Notes under the pieces: model-generated
Told to the model about the DNA's origin: nothing
What the model saw: the letters and a program-made list of their open reading frames with translations, nothing else
The model's database searches: none
Translations under genes and position numbers: made by a program
NCBI RefSeq assembly: GCF_009789575.1
Contig: NZ_CP046908.1
Location: 806,001 to 870,000, forward strand
Length of the DNA stretch: 64,000 bases
Origin: Stappia indica
GTDB taxonomy: Bacteria; Pseudomonadota; Alphaproteobacteria; Rhizobiales; Stappiaceae
Direction: 5' to 3'
Shown: piece after piece, positions 52,686 through 61,891 of the stretch
Layout of the letters: each line of letters starts with the position of its first letter
Position numbering within the stretch: the stretch's first letter is position 1

Positions 52686-54209
52686 TCAGGCCCCCTCCCC
52701 CTTTTGGGCAGCGGCGGCAAGACGTGCCGGCCGGATCCGCAGGAACCACACGAACGCCGCCGTCATCAAGAGCAGGATGACGCTTGCCGGGCTGCGCAGG
52801 AAGATCGTCGGATCGCCTTCCGAGACGATCAGCGACCGGCGCAGGAACTCCTCGAAATAGGGCCCGAGGATCACGCCCATCAGCGCGGGGACGACCGGAT
52901 AGCCGAAGCGGCGCAGGAAATAGGCGAGCACGCCGATGGCCAGCGCCATCCACATCTGGAAGATCGAGAAGGACGAGGCATAGACCCCGACCAGCGAGAT
53001 CAGGCCGATGAAGGCATAGAGGAAGCCGCGATTGATCTGCGACAGCCGCAGATAGACCGGGCCGAAGGCCAGCACCGACAGGAACACGAAGATCGAGGCG
53101 ACGAAGAGCGCGGCGAACATCGGCGCGATCAGCGGGAAGTTCGCCCCCAGCAAGGCCGGCCCCGGCACCAGGCCGTGGATCAGCAGCACGCCGAAGATGA
53201 TCGCGGTCACTGCATCGCCCGGAATGCCCATGGTCAGCAGCGGAATGACCGCGCCGCCGCACATGGCATTGTTGGCGCTCTCTGAAGCTGCAAGCCCCTC
53301 GTAGGAGCCCTTGCCGTATTGCTCGGGATGCTTCGATCCGCGCTTGGCATCCGCATAGGCGATGAAGGATGCCATCGACGCGCCGCCGCCCGGCAGCATG
53401 CCGATCACCACGCCGATGACCGAACTCTTCACCGAGTTCCACACGCCGATCTGGCGCAGCTGCTCGCGGCGGGGAATGAAGTCGCGGCGGCGCGGCCGCA
53501 CCACCTGCGCTGCGGACACGCCCTGCACCAGCTTGGCCGGAATGCCGGACTGGGCGATCATCTCGCAGATGGCGAAGAGGCCGATCACCGCCGGCAGCAG
53601 ACCGACGCCCTCGATCAGGTGGTAGCTGCCGAAATCGAAGCGGCCGACCGGCGCCATCGGGTCCATGCCGACGGTCGAGATCATCAGGCCGATGGCCATG
53701 GCCACCGCCGACTTCAGCAGCGATCCTTGCGAGACGATGGTCACCGTGACGACGGCCAGCAGCACCAGCGAGAACTTGTCCGGCGTGCGGAACAGCAGCG
53801 CAAGGCTGCTGACCGGCTGGGCCAGCGAGATCAGCACCACGGTGCCGATGAGGCCGCCGATGGCGGAGGACAGCGCGCTGACGCCCAGCGCCTGAACGCC
53901 CTCGCCGCGCTTCATCAGCGCATTGCCCTCGATCGTGGTGATCGCGCCCGACGGGGCGCCGGGGATGTTCAGCGTGATGCCGGTGATCGAGCCGGCATAG
54001 ATGCCGGCCATGTAGATGCCCGCCACCATGACCAGTGCATCGGCCACCTTCATCCCGAAGGTGAAGGGCAGCAGGAGGGCGATGGCCAGCGTCGCGGTGA
54101 GGCCGGGAATGGCACCGAAGACGATGCCGAGGAGAAAACCGCCGATGAGATAGAGGAAGGTTACGGGGTCGGTGAGCGCGAGAAAACCGTCGGCAAGCTG
54201 TCCAAACAT
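52686..54209 (-). CDS. tctA: Tripartite tricarboxylate transporter large permease TctA
   Basis: A 507-residue permease with about twelve helices. Diagnostic loops: GAIPGLTATLAIALLLPFTF and GITLNIPGAPSGAITTIEG in the N-half, and GMLPGGGASMASFIAYADAKR in the second half. One nt separates it from the tctB stop, so the two are co-translated. The substrate is probably a carboxylate used by the adjacent ThDP enzyme. Confidence 0.93.
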   Translation of the reverse strand: MFGQLADGFLALTDPVTFLYLIGGFLLGIVFGAIPGLTATLAIALLLPFTFGMKVADALVMVAGIYMAGIYAGSITGITLNIPGAPSGAITTIEGNALMKRGEGVQALGVSALSSAIGGLIGTVVLISLAQPVSSLALLFRTPDKFSLVLLAVVTVTIVSQGSLLKSAVAMAIGLMISTVGMDPMAPVGRFDFGSYHLIEGVGLLPAVIGLFAICEMIAQSGIPAKLVQGVSAAQVVRPRRRDFIPRREQLRQIGVWNSVKSSVIGVVIGMLPGGGASMASFIAYADAKRGSKHPEQYGKGSYEGLAASESANNAMCGGAVIPLLTMGIPGDAVTAIIFGVLLIHGLVPGPALLGANFPLIAPMFAALFVASIFVFLSVLAFGPVYLRLSQINRGFLYAFIGLISLVGVYASSFSIFQMWMALAIGVLAYFLRRFGYPVVPALMGVILGPYFEEFLRRSLIVSEGDPTIFLRSPASVILLLMTAAFVWFLRIRPARLAAAAQKGEGA

Positions 54210-54210
54210 C

Positions 54211-54705
54211 TCACAACTCCCACATCGGCAGGTAGAGCCCGAACAGCTTCACGAAGAACAGCCAGCCGAACACCGTGATCACGGCGGAGGTCGCGAGGGC
54301 AAAGAGGACCGACCGGCCCCAGCTGCCGCTTTGCTCGTAATTGAAGAACAGGGCGATCGCGAAGGTGTAGAGCGCGGCGGCGACGATGTAGCCGGCATAG
54401 AAGAAGACGATCACGAACAGGCTGATCAGGGCGATGGCCGCCAGCGGACCGACGATGCCGAGCCGCGGGATCGCGCTGAGGGCGCTCTCGACCTCCGGTG
54501 CCGGCTCGGGGCTGCGGAACTCGTTGGCCAGGATCTTCAGGACCGCCAGATAGACGAAGCCGCACAGCAGCATCGGCATGAAGGCCGGGCCCGGTTCGCC
54601 CGTCGCAAAGGGAAGCGGCATGGCCAGCAGCTGGCTGGCATAGACCGTATTCATTCCGAGCAGGACAAATGCAAACAGCACCTGCCCCGTGACACGTCGC
54701 GTCAT
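54211..54705 (-). CDS. tctB: Tripartite tricarboxylate transporter small permease TctB
   Basis: A 164-residue four-helix protein. Helices include GQVLFAFVLLGMNTVYASQL, FMPMLLCGFVYLAVLKILA, FVIVFFYAGYIVAAALYTFA and VITVFGWLFFVKLFGLYLPM. ATG 54705 lies 7 nt after GGAGGG; an ATG two codons earlier would be only 1 nt from it. Confidence 0.9.
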   Translation of the reverse strand: MTRRVTGQVLFAFVLLGMNTVYASQLLAMPLPFATGEPGPAFMPMLLCGFVYLAVLKILANEFRSPEPAPEVESALSAIPRLGIVGPLAAIALISLFVIVFFYAGYIVAAALYTFAIALFFNYEQSGSWGRSVLFALATSAVITVFGWLFFVKLFGLYLPMWEL

Positions 54706-54762
54706 TGGCATACCCTCCTGCGCCGGCACGGCGCAGCCCCCAGGCCGATCAGGAACGCAAAT

Positions 54763-54788
54763 CGGGCGGGGCACCTTAGCCCCGCCCG
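54763..54788 (-). terminator. Hairpin between tctC and tctB
   Basis: CGGGCGGGGC (54763-54772) and GCCCCGCCCG (54779-54788) form a perfect 10-bp stem with a 6-nt loop, 8 nt after the tctC stop. Like the hairpins after the other two binding-protein genes, it may protect the tctC message and reduce read-through into tctB/A. Confidence 0.65.
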
Positions 54789-54796
54789 CATGAGCC

Positions 54797-55783
54797 TTAC
54801 TTCTGCAGCAGGCCGTCGGCGATCAGCTGGTCGATCAGCGCGAACGCCTTCTTCTGCGACTGCTCGACATAGGCCGCGGTCTCTTCCGCGTTCATCCACA
54901 CGGCGCCCATGCCGGTCTCCTTGGCGGTCGCCTGGAACTCCGGCATCTCGAAGACGGCGGCAAAGCCTTCCTCGAGGGTCTTGCGCATCGCCGGGTCCAC
55001 CTCGGCCTGGGTGCCGACCAGGCGGAAGCCGCCCCAGACGACGTCGTAGCCGGCTTCCTTGAAGGTCGGAACGTCGGGGAAGTTCGGGTCACGCTTGTCG
55101 GCCATCACGCCGAGCACGCGGGCCTGGCCGCTGTCGATGGCCGCATAGGCGGCGGAGATGCTGATGGACGCAGCCTCGGTCTCGCCCGAGAGCAGGGCCT
55201 CGCGCTGTGCGGCCGAGCCGCCCGGATACGGGATGTGCTGCACCTCGATGCCCGCCTGGCTGGCGAAGTCGAGCGCCGGCAGGTGCCAGACGCCGCCGGT
55301 GCCGACGTTCGAGATCTTCAGCGTGCCCGGCGCGGCCTTGGCGGCCTCGACGAACTGCTCAAGCGTCTGCCAGGGCGAATCCGCCCGCACGACGATGGCC
55401 GTCGGGTGCACGGTGACCGAGCCGAGATAGGCGAGCTGGGCCGTGTCGAAACCCGGAACCAGGTCGTAATACGGCACGGTGATCACGCTGTCCCAGGTCA
55501 ACGAGCCGATGGTGTAGCCGTCCGGGCGCGACTTCATCAGGCGCAGCGTGCCGACGCCGCTCTGCGCGCCGGTGATGTTCTGCGTGTTGATGCCGACGCC
55601 GAGCGACTTCTCGGCAAAGCTCATGAAGGTCCGCATGACGGTGTCGGTGCCACCGCCGGCGCTCCACGGCATGATGTGAATGATGTCCTTGCTGGGATAG
55701 TCCTGTGCGCTTGCCGCCGGCACGAACGGCAGGGACAGCGCCGCGGCCATGATCAGGGCCTTGGACAGTTTCGCGAATTTCAT
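54797..55783 (-). CDS. tctC: Tripartite tricarboxylate transporter binding protein TctC (Bug family)
   Basis: A 328-residue periplasmic protein. Signal peptide ends near PAASA-QDYPSKDIIHI. Bug-family features: IMPWSAGGGTDTVMRTFM, and VGTGGVWHLPALDFASQAG with IPYPGGSAAQREALLSGET. First gene of tctCBA in the operon read from 55783. Ligand unknown. Confidence 0.92.
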   Translation of the reverse strand: MKFAKLSKALIMAAALSLPFVPAASAQDYPSKDIIHIMPWSAGGGTDTVMRTFMSFAEKSLGVGINTQNITGAQSGVGTLRLMKSRPDGYTIGSLTWDSVITVPYYDLVPGFDTAQLAYLGSVTVHPTAIVVRADSPWQTLEQFVEAAKAAPGTLKISNVGTGGVWHLPALDFASQAGIEVQHIPYPGGSAAQREALLSGETEAASISISAAYAAIDSGQARVLGVMADKRDPNFPDVPTFKEAGYDVVWGGFRLVGTQAEVDPAMRKTLEEGFAAVFEMPEFQATAKETGMGAVWMNAEETAAYVEQSQKKAFALIDQLIADGLLQK

Positions 55784-55862
55784 GAGCTCATTCCCTCTGG
55801 TTTGCTGATGTTGATTGAAAGCCCGGTGAAAAGGTGGATGACAGGCCCTGCCCGCCTGCGGA

Positions 55863-57584
55863 TCAGGCGAAATACGGCAGCTTCCGCTCCTTGGCCGTGC
55901 GGACCCAGGCCGGCACGAAGGGGACGATCTTGTCCTGCGAGGGCACCATCATCTCGATGAAGTTGGCGCCCGGATTGGCGATCGCCTCGCTGAGCACCGC
56001 CTCGATCTGGTCTTCGCTGGTGATGCGCGCCGTCTTGAAGCCGAAGCCTTCCGCCACCTTGATGTAGTCGACGGCACCGAAGTCGGTGGTCCAGGGCGCA
56101 TCGACATTGTCGAGCAGGATCGCCTCGCCGCGGATCCAGCCATAGGTGTCGTTGCGGGTCAGGATGACGGTGATGTTCTTGCCGCTGCGGCGGATGGTCT
56201 CGAAGTCGCCGAGCACGAAGGCCAGCGACCCGTCGCCGGTGAAGGAGATCACCGGCCCGTCGGAGGCGAAGGCCGCACCGATGCCGGCCGGCACGGAATA
56301 GCCGAGCGAGCCCATCGAATAGTTGGTGATGTAGCGGCGCCCCGCCTCGCGCACCGACATCAGCGCCGACGGGTAGATGGCGCTCACTCCCGGCTCGGCG
56401 GTGACGATGGCATCGGCCGGCAGGATGCGGTCCAGCACCTGCGTCAGCTTGACCGGCGAGACGGTGCCTTCCGGCATCGGCATGTTGGAGTTGAACACCG
56501 CGTCGAGCGCGGTGCGCTTCATCTCCGTGAGATCGATCTTCTCGCGCTTGATGCCCGGATGCTCGGCGCGGATCAGCTCGACCATGTAGTCGAGCGTGGC
56601 ACGCGCATCGCCCACCATGCCGACCTTCAGCGGGAAGTTGTTGCCCACATGCGCCTCGGCGATGTCGAGATGCAGGAAGGTCTTGGTCTTCGGGTCGCCG
56701 TAGAGCTTCCAGTGGTCGGTGCCGCTGGAATCGGTGTTCGAGCCGATGAAGAAGACCGTGTCGGCCTCGCGGACATAGGAGTTGGAATACTCCATGCCGC
56801 CGCGCGCACCGATCACCCGCAGCGACAGCGGATGGGTCTCGGGGATCACGCCCTTGGCGGGCGTGGTGGTTCCGACGGGGATCTGCAGCAACTCGGCCAG
56901 GTCCAGCACGGCCTGCGTCGCCTTGGAGATGAGCGCGCCCTGTCCGCAGACGATCACCGGCTTCTTTGCGGCCAGCAGCACATCGATTGCGGCACGGATC
57001 CGGCTGTGATCGGCGACCGGACGGTGGGCGGGGAAGAACTGGTACTCCGGCTCGGCGTAGAGGTCGGTGATCTCCGCCTCCTCATGGAAGACGTTGATCG
57101 GCACGCGGATATGCACCGGCGCCGGACGGCCCGAGGTGGCGACGCGGAAGGCGCGGCGCAGCAGGAAGGGGATCTCCGCCACCTTGGTGAGGACGAAGGA
57201 CTCCTTGCAGATGCTGGCATAGAGCGCCGTCTGGTCGACGCCGGTCAGGCCGTGCTTCTTGTCCTGGTTGATGGGGATGTCCGAGCTGAAATAGATCACC
57301 GGCACCGAGCTGAGATAGGCCTCGGTGATGCCCGGCGTGCAATGGGTGACGCCGGGGCTCGGCGCCTCGAGCACGCAAGGGCGGCCCGTGATCTTGGCAT
57401 AGGCCTCGGCGGCGAAGGAGGCGGTCCGCTCGTCGCGGGTGAGCACGTATTCGATGTTCGAGTGCTCCTGCCATTCCTTGTACCAACCGATGGTCGTTTC
57501 CCCCGGCAGGCCGAAGACATGCCGGACGCCATGCAGCTCCAGCATCTTCAGGATGACCTGAGCGCCATTCATCGTCTGTGTCAC
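55863..57584 (-). CDS. Thiamine-diphosphate-dependent enzyme, acetolactate synthase-like
   Basis: A 573-residue ThDP enzyme with N-terminal PYR domain (VFGLPGETTIGWYKEW; catalytic Glu in TRDERTASFAAEAYAKI), central domain and C-terminal PP domain (SFTGDGSLAFVLGDFETI then TRNDTYGW, the GDG-Nx motif). The catalytic Glu is retained, so it can activate ThDP. The substrate, probably a keto-acid, is unknown and may be imported by TctABC downstream. GTG 57584 is chosen over ATG 57572 because GAGAGG ends 5 nt before it. Divergent from a GntR gene. Confidence 0.87.
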   Translation of the reverse strand: MTQTMNGAQVILKMLELHGVRHVFGLPGETTIGWYKEWQEHSNIEYVLTRDERTASFAAEAYAKITGRPCVLEAPSPGVTHCTPGITEAYLSSVPVIYFSSDIPINQDKKHGLTGVDQTALYASICKESFVLTKVAEIPFLLRRAFRVATSGRPAPVHIRVPINVFHEEAEITDLYAEPEYQFFPAHRPVADHSRIRAAIDVLLAAKKPVIVCGQGALISKATQAVLDLAELLQIPVGTTTPAKGVIPETHPLSLRVIGARGGMEYSNSYVREADTVFFIGSNTDSSGTDHWKLYGDPKTKTFLHLDIAEAHVGNNFPLKVGMVGDARATLDYMVELIRAEHPGIKREKIDLTEMKRTALDAVFNSNMPMPEGTVSPVKLTQVLDRILPADAIVTAEPGVSAIYPSALMSVREAGRRYITNYSMGSLGYSVPAGIGAAFASDGPVISFTGDGSLAFVLGDFETIRRSGKNITVILTRNDTYGWIRGEAILLDNVDAPWTTDFGAVDYIKVAEGFGFKTARITSEDQIEAVLSEAIANPGANFIEMMVPSQDKIVPFVPAWVRTAKERKLPYFA

Positions 57585-57625
57585 GAAAGCCTCTCTCGTC
57601 GCCGCGCGCGACCTTGCATTCCATT

Positions 57626-57647
57626 CTGTATACAGGACGATACACAG
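57626..57647. promoter_or_regulatory. GntR-type operator in divergent promoter
   Basis: CTGTATACAG (57626-57635) is a perfect palindrome and is followed by the degenerate copy GATACACAG. GTATAC-centred palindromes suit FCD-type GntR regulators. It lies between the ThDP-enzyme gene and the GntR gene at 57716. Confidence 0.65.
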
Positions 57648-57715
57648 AACAAAACACAATTCAATTGTTTTTTCGGGACCGATGGCTAGAGTGATTTGCA
57701 GGGACGGCGCGGGAA

Positions 57716-58417
57716 GTGGAACCCATTGAAAAAATGACAAGAACCGAAGGCAGCGTTGAGCGGACATACCGTGAGCTCAAGGAAATGGCGGCGAATTACC
57801 GGTTCAAGCCGGATTCCCGCCTGAACGAGAGCGAGCTGGCCAAGAAGCTCGACACCAGCCGCACGCCGCTGCGCGAGGCGCTCAACCGGCTGGTCGCGGA
57901 AGGGTTTCTGACGTTCCGCAGCGGCCAGGGTTTCTTCTGCCGCTCGCTGACCCCTGCCGAGATCATGGACCTCTACGAGGCCCGCGCCGCCATCGAATGC
58001 GAGGCGGCCAAGCTCGCGGCCCTGCGCGCCAAGCCCGAGGATGTTGCCGCGCTGGAAACATTCCTCAACGAGTCCCGCGTCGACTATCAGCCCGGCACCT
58101 CGCCAGTCGACCTCGTGCGGCTGGACGAGGAGTTCCACACGCGGCTGACCGCCCTCTCCGGCAATGCCGAGATGGTGCGGATGCTGGAGAACATGAACGG
58201 CCGCATCCACTACGTCCGCCTGATCGACCTCAAGACCCTGTGCGAGCGCGACGGCCCCGACAGCGTGACCACGGAACCGCACCAGCGGATCCTGGAGGCC
58301 GTGAAGCGCGGCGATGCGGACGCCGCGCGGGCCGAAATGGCCGCTCATATCGAGCGGCGCCTGGAATCGATCACAGAGAACGTGCGCAACGCCTTCGCGC
58401 AGCTCTACGCGCCCTGA
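57716..58417 (+). CDS. GntR family regulator, FCD type (third)
   Basis: A 233-residue regulator: winged helix with LAKKLDTSRTPLREALNRLVAEG and FCD domain (VRLDEEFHTRLTALSGN; EPHQRILEAVKRGDADAA), which has the metal-binding Asp/His pattern. The start at GTG 57716 is uncertain; ATG 57734 would remove six residues. Likely controls the ThDP enzyme-TctCBA unit through the palindrome at 57626. Confidence 0.88.
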   Translation: MEPIEKMTRTEGSVERTYRELKEMAANYRFKPDSRLNESELAKKLDTSRTPLREALNRLVAEGFLTFRSGQGFFCRSLTPAEIMDLYEARAAIECEAAKLAALRAKPEDVAALETFLNESRVDYQPGTSPVDLVRLDEEFHTRLTALSGNAEMVRMLENMNGRIHYVRLIDLKTLCERDGPDSVTTEPHQRILEAVKRGDADAARAEMAAHIERRLESITENVRNAFAQLYAP

Positions 58418-58459
58418 GAGGCTGCCCTCAAGACTGCCTGAGAGGCTACGCCAGGGTAG

Positions 58460-58864
58460 TCAGGGCTCGGTGAACCCGTCGATGCTCAATTGCAGGTCCG
58501 CCGGGGAAATGCCCGCATCGTCGAACAGGAAGGCCCCGCGGCGGGTCGCATGGCCGGGCACATAGTCGAACCGGATCGTCTTGCGGATGCGCTGCCCCGC
58601 CGCGCCCATGGTCGCGACCTGGGCGACGACCCCTGCCGCCGTCCGGCCGCCGTCGTTGCGCACGATCACCTCCACGAGGGTGCCGTTACGCATCCGGTCG
58701 ACCCGGTCGATCGACACCGCGAGATCGGGCGGGGTCGCACCGCCAAACAGCGCCTCATAGGCCAGGAAGGCGATGATGCAGGAAACCAACGCGGCCGAAA
58801 CGAAGCCCACGACCCATTCGATTGCCGGTCTGTGCCCTGCCTCGCGGCGGTTGCCCTCAGCCAT
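58460..58864 (-). CDS. TIGR02588 family protein
   Basis: A 134-residue protein with one N-terminal transmembrane helix (WVVGFVSAALVSCIIAFLAYEAL) and an extracytoplasmic beta-sandwich-like domain (VEVIVRNDGGRTAAGVVAQV; IRFDYVPGHATRRGAFLF). Pairing with a TIGR02587-type gene 12 nt upstream on the same strand is the family's normal context. Function unknown. Confidence 0.8.
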   Translation of the reverse strand: MAEGNRREAGHRPAIEWVVGFVSAALVSCIIAFLAYEALFGGATPPDLAVSIDRVDRMRNGTLVEVIVRNDGGRTAAGVVAQVATMGAAGQRIRKTIRFDYVPGHATRRGAFLFDDAGISPADLQLSIDGFTEP

Positions 58865-58876
58865 CGCCGATCCTCC

Positions 58877-59719
58877 TCACAACACCAGCCGCGCCGCGGC
58901 CGCCCCCAGGGCCGAGGGAAACGCCAGCACCACCGCCGTCATCACGATGCTGCCCGCTTCCTGGCCGTCGAGACGGGCGAACACCCACAGCAGGAACAGG
59001 CTCATGGCCAGCGCGATGACGTAGCCGGGCAAGGTCAGGCGCAGGAACGGGCTCCACCACGGCTCCTCCGGCGACGTCGGTGACCCGCCGGCAAAGCCGA
59101 CCGCAAAGACGAAGGCGTGCATCAGGCCGATCGACAGAGCGAGCAGGCCGAGCGCATGCCATGCGCTCATCTGATAGGAGATCAGCATCATTTCCTCGGT
59201 CGGCGCGACGTTGAGGCCGAGGAACAGCGCACCGATCCCCATCAGGAACAGTTCGCCGCCATAGGGCTCGCGAGCCTCCCTCGGAGACTCGTTCCCCTCC
59301 CCGCTGCTGCCGGCAAACTGGCTGCGTGCGAGCAGCGCCCCGATCGACGCCGGAACCATCTGGATGGCGATCTTGCCGGCAAGCACATCGGCGGGCTCGT
59401 CCAACCGGACCACCCCGAACAGGACCAGGACCACCAGGCAGACCACCGCCGATATGCCGAGCGCGAGCGCGGCGTCGAGACAATCGTCGCGCCAGTTGCG
59501 CGTGCTCTCGATGCCGATCCGGCGCGACAGCAGCACCAGCATCGGCAAGGTCACCAGCACCAGCACGAGCAGCCGCACCGGGTCGAGATAAAGACCGAGA
59601 TCCCACATCTCCATCGTCATCAGCATCGGCAGCGAAAAGATCAACGCACCGCCGCCCGCCCGTCCGACATCCCGGGCAAGCTGGGCGATCCCGTAGTCAT
59701 CCCTGCGACGAACCTGCAC
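58877..59719 (-). CDS. TIGR02587 family membrane protein
   Basis: A 280-residue membrane protein with about seven helices. It has IFSLPMLMTMEMWDLGLYLDP, the family signature, and GALFLGLNVAPTEEMMLISYQM. I prefer GTG 59719, which has GGAG 5 nt upstream and gives usual length; ATG 59848 would add 43 basic, unrelated residues. Function is unknown; co-occurs with the TIGR02588 gene downstream. Confidence 0.8.
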   Translation of the reverse strand: MQVRRRDDYGIAQLARDVGRAGGGALIFSLPMLMTMEMWDLGLYLDPVRLLVLVLVTLPMLVLLSRRIGIESTRNWRDDCLDAALALGISAVVCLVVLVLFGVVRLDEPADVLAGKIAIQMVPASIGALLARSQFAGSSGEGNESPREAREPYGGELFLMGIGALFLGLNVAPTEEMMLISYQMSAWHALGLLALSIGLMHAFVFAVGFAGGSPTSPEEPWWSPFLRLTLPGYVIALAMSLFLLWVFARLDGQEAGSIVMTAVVLAFPSALGAAAARLVL

Positions 59720-60133
59720 CGGCGCTCCGCTCCTGCCACCCGGAACCGGCCGAACGACCGGCCGTGATGGCAGGCTAACCCGCAGGAACGCCTCCGGTTC
59801 CCGGGCGGCTGCAGCGTGGGCTTCGGAAAGCCCGTTGAGGCGGCCCACGCTTGGCTTGTCTCCCTCCCCTCGCCTAATGGCTGCGAAGGCCGTGGGCGCT
59901 CGCCGTCCGACGACTGATCATTTTGGTTGGCCGATCCGATCCTCACATCACAGGGCGCTCACCCTGGCGGAGACGACAAGCTGGGCAGCGTCAGAGCCGT
60001 CGCCTTTCAACGGGTAGCCGTGCATGGGCCTGTTCAGGGCGCGGGTGAGGACACGAAAGACGGCTGGCGGATCACTGACAATCGTACCCTGCCGAGTGTG
60101 AGAAACCACCACTAGAGAAGCCGCCGGGCAACC
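59720..60133. other. Intergenic region without a supported gene
   Basis: 414 bp between the TIGR02587 gene and the Abhydrolase_9-like gene. It should hold the promoter of the former. Base composition is normal up to about 60120. Short frames here have no ribosome sites, and no RNA gene or insertion sequence was recognised. Confidence 0.5.
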
Positions 60134-61834
60134 CTAACCGCCGCGATACTCGTAGCCATCATCGTGCAAGCTTCTGCCTCTCAAGTGTAGTTTAAGTGCC
60201 TCAATGTCTTTAGCACTCCACCCCTTTACTCCAGTCGCTTCCAGCCACGCATTCAAATAATGTTCCGGCGCATAAACGTGTCCGTAGCCCATTGGAACAG
60301 TATCCGCTAAAGGCATATCGATGAGCAACTGGAGCATGCTCACAACCGGATACCACCTCAGCGCCGGGGAAACGTCCGGACCGCGCGGGGATTTCATCCA
60401 ATCAGCTTCTTTATAAAGCAAACTCCGATCAAAAAATGTAATCGCGTCGCTGGCATACTGCAGGTATACAAAGCGTACATTGCCCCATCGTGCTGTATTT
60501 CCCTCAGGAGTGCCGTTCTGATTCATGAAACGCACGAACCGTCCATTTTGGAAAACAGGCAACCATTCGGCGGAACCAGCATCACGATTATCCGTAATCG
60601 AGCGCCATTTCTCGCTTGGGAAAGGCGCCCCGCTCCAAACGGCTCCGTCGATCGGATCTCCAAGAATATCAAAAAACGTTATCGATCTCTGAGAGTTAAA
60701 CGCGCCAAGGCTGAGTCCATGAAGATACAATTTTGGGCGTCCGTCCGCGGGCAGTTCTTTCCAGTAATCATAAACGACCCGGAACAAAGCCTGCGCCGAC
60801 TCCAGCCCATGCTCAGGCTGGAATAATAATGAAAGAGGACTGTTTAAATAGGAGTATTGCAATGCAGCGCTCGCAACATCTCCGTTAAACAAATACTCCA
60901 GACCATCTATTGCAGATGGGTCCACCCACCCCGTGCCTGTTGGAGTTATAATAACCAAAGCGGCGCGATCAAAGGCGTTCACGCGGATTAGTTCATCGAG
61001 CAGTAGTTTTGCGCGCTCATTTGGTGTGTCGGCAGCCTGCAGCCCAGCATAAAGCCTTATTGGTTCAAGTGCCGGCCTCTGCGTGAACTCGCTTATTTCG
61101 GTTGCATTCGGCCCTGAGGCAACAAAGGCTCTGCCAGTTCTTCCTAGTTTGCGCCATTCGAGTTTCGATTCGGGACTTCCAGCGCGCTCGGCAATGAGCG
61201 GCTGCGGCCGATCTGGTTCGATCAGGGCGTCCAATTGTTGGAATGAACTATCAAGAACGCGGAATGTATACTCAATAATTATTCCATTTGCGATGAAAAA
61301 AGTAATCGTCACGGTTATCGCGATACCAAAGACAATAGATATCCGTCGAGGAAAGTAATTATAAATCTTGCTCGCTATGAAGCGCCCCAGACCTATCAGA
61401 CCCCGAGCCACAAACAGCAGGACAACAAAGGTCAAAATGGCAATCAGGCTAACGCTAAAAGGATAGCCGGTATCGACCGAAGTCATACCCAACACGCCGC
61501 GAACAGAATCTTGCCAGCCCCCTGCATGGTACAAGGCGAGCATCAAAATGAAAAAGCAAACAACCGCTAGTGCCAACGTAATATAGTATGACGCTTTTGC
61601 GCTTGCATTAGGCATCTCGAGGTATCGCCACAACGATCGGATAAATACGCCTATTCCATATCCAAAGCTAAAAGCGACGCCCGCAAGAATGCCCTGAACC
61701 TCGAAACCACGCGGAATGAGACTGGGTGTTAACGAGGCAGCGAAAAACAAAGATCCAAGTACAAGACCAAACCCACATAGCGAACGTGTTAGCTTGTATA
61801 GCAAACCAGTCATGTCAAAATTGTTCAAAATCAC
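60134..61834 (-). CDS. Abhydrolase_9-type membrane alpha/beta-hydrolase (low GC)
   Basis: A 566-residue protein. About residues 15-190 hold five to six hydrophobic helices (GLVLGSLFFAASLTPSLIPRG; VSLIAILTFVVLLFVARGLIGL), and the C-terminal 350 residues an alpha/beta-hydrolase-like domain with nucleophile-elbow motif LYLHGLSLGAFNS. This layout matches the Abhydrolase_9_N plus Abhydrolase_9 pair. GC is near 48%, far below its neighbours, and an IS remnant follows, so it is probably acquired. It may be an esterase or lipase acting at the membrane; substrate unknown. Confidence 0.8.
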   Translation of the reverse strand: MILNNFDMTGLLYKLTRSLCGFGLVLGSLFFAASLTPSLIPRGFEVQGILAGVAFSFGYGIGVFIRSLWRYLEMPNASAKASYYITLALAVVCFFILMLALYHAGGWQDSVRGVLGMTSVDTGYPFSVSLIAILTFVVLLFVARGLIGLGRFIASKIYNYFPRRISIVFGIAITVTITFFIANGIIIEYTFRVLDSSFQQLDALIEPDRPQPLIAERAGSPESKLEWRKLGRTGRAFVASGPNATEISEFTQRPALEPIRLYAGLQAADTPNERAKLLLDELIRVNAFDRAALVIITPTGTGWVDPSAIDGLEYLFNGDVASAALQYSYLNSPLSLLFQPEHGLESAQALFRVVYDYWKELPADGRPKLYLHGLSLGAFNSQRSITFFDILGDPIDGAVWSGAPFPSEKWRSITDNRDAGSAEWLPVFQNGRFVRFMNQNGTPEGNTARWGNVRFVYLQYASDAITFFDRSLLYKEADWMKSPRGPDVSPALRWYPVVSMLQLLIDMPLADTVPMGYGHVYAPEHYLNAWLEATGVKGWSAKDIEALKLHLRGRSLHDDGYEYRGG

Positions 61835-61891
61835 ATCCTCGGGCTATCCTGAGATGGTACTCACCTGACAGTGCCGCGTTTTGAAGCGGTT

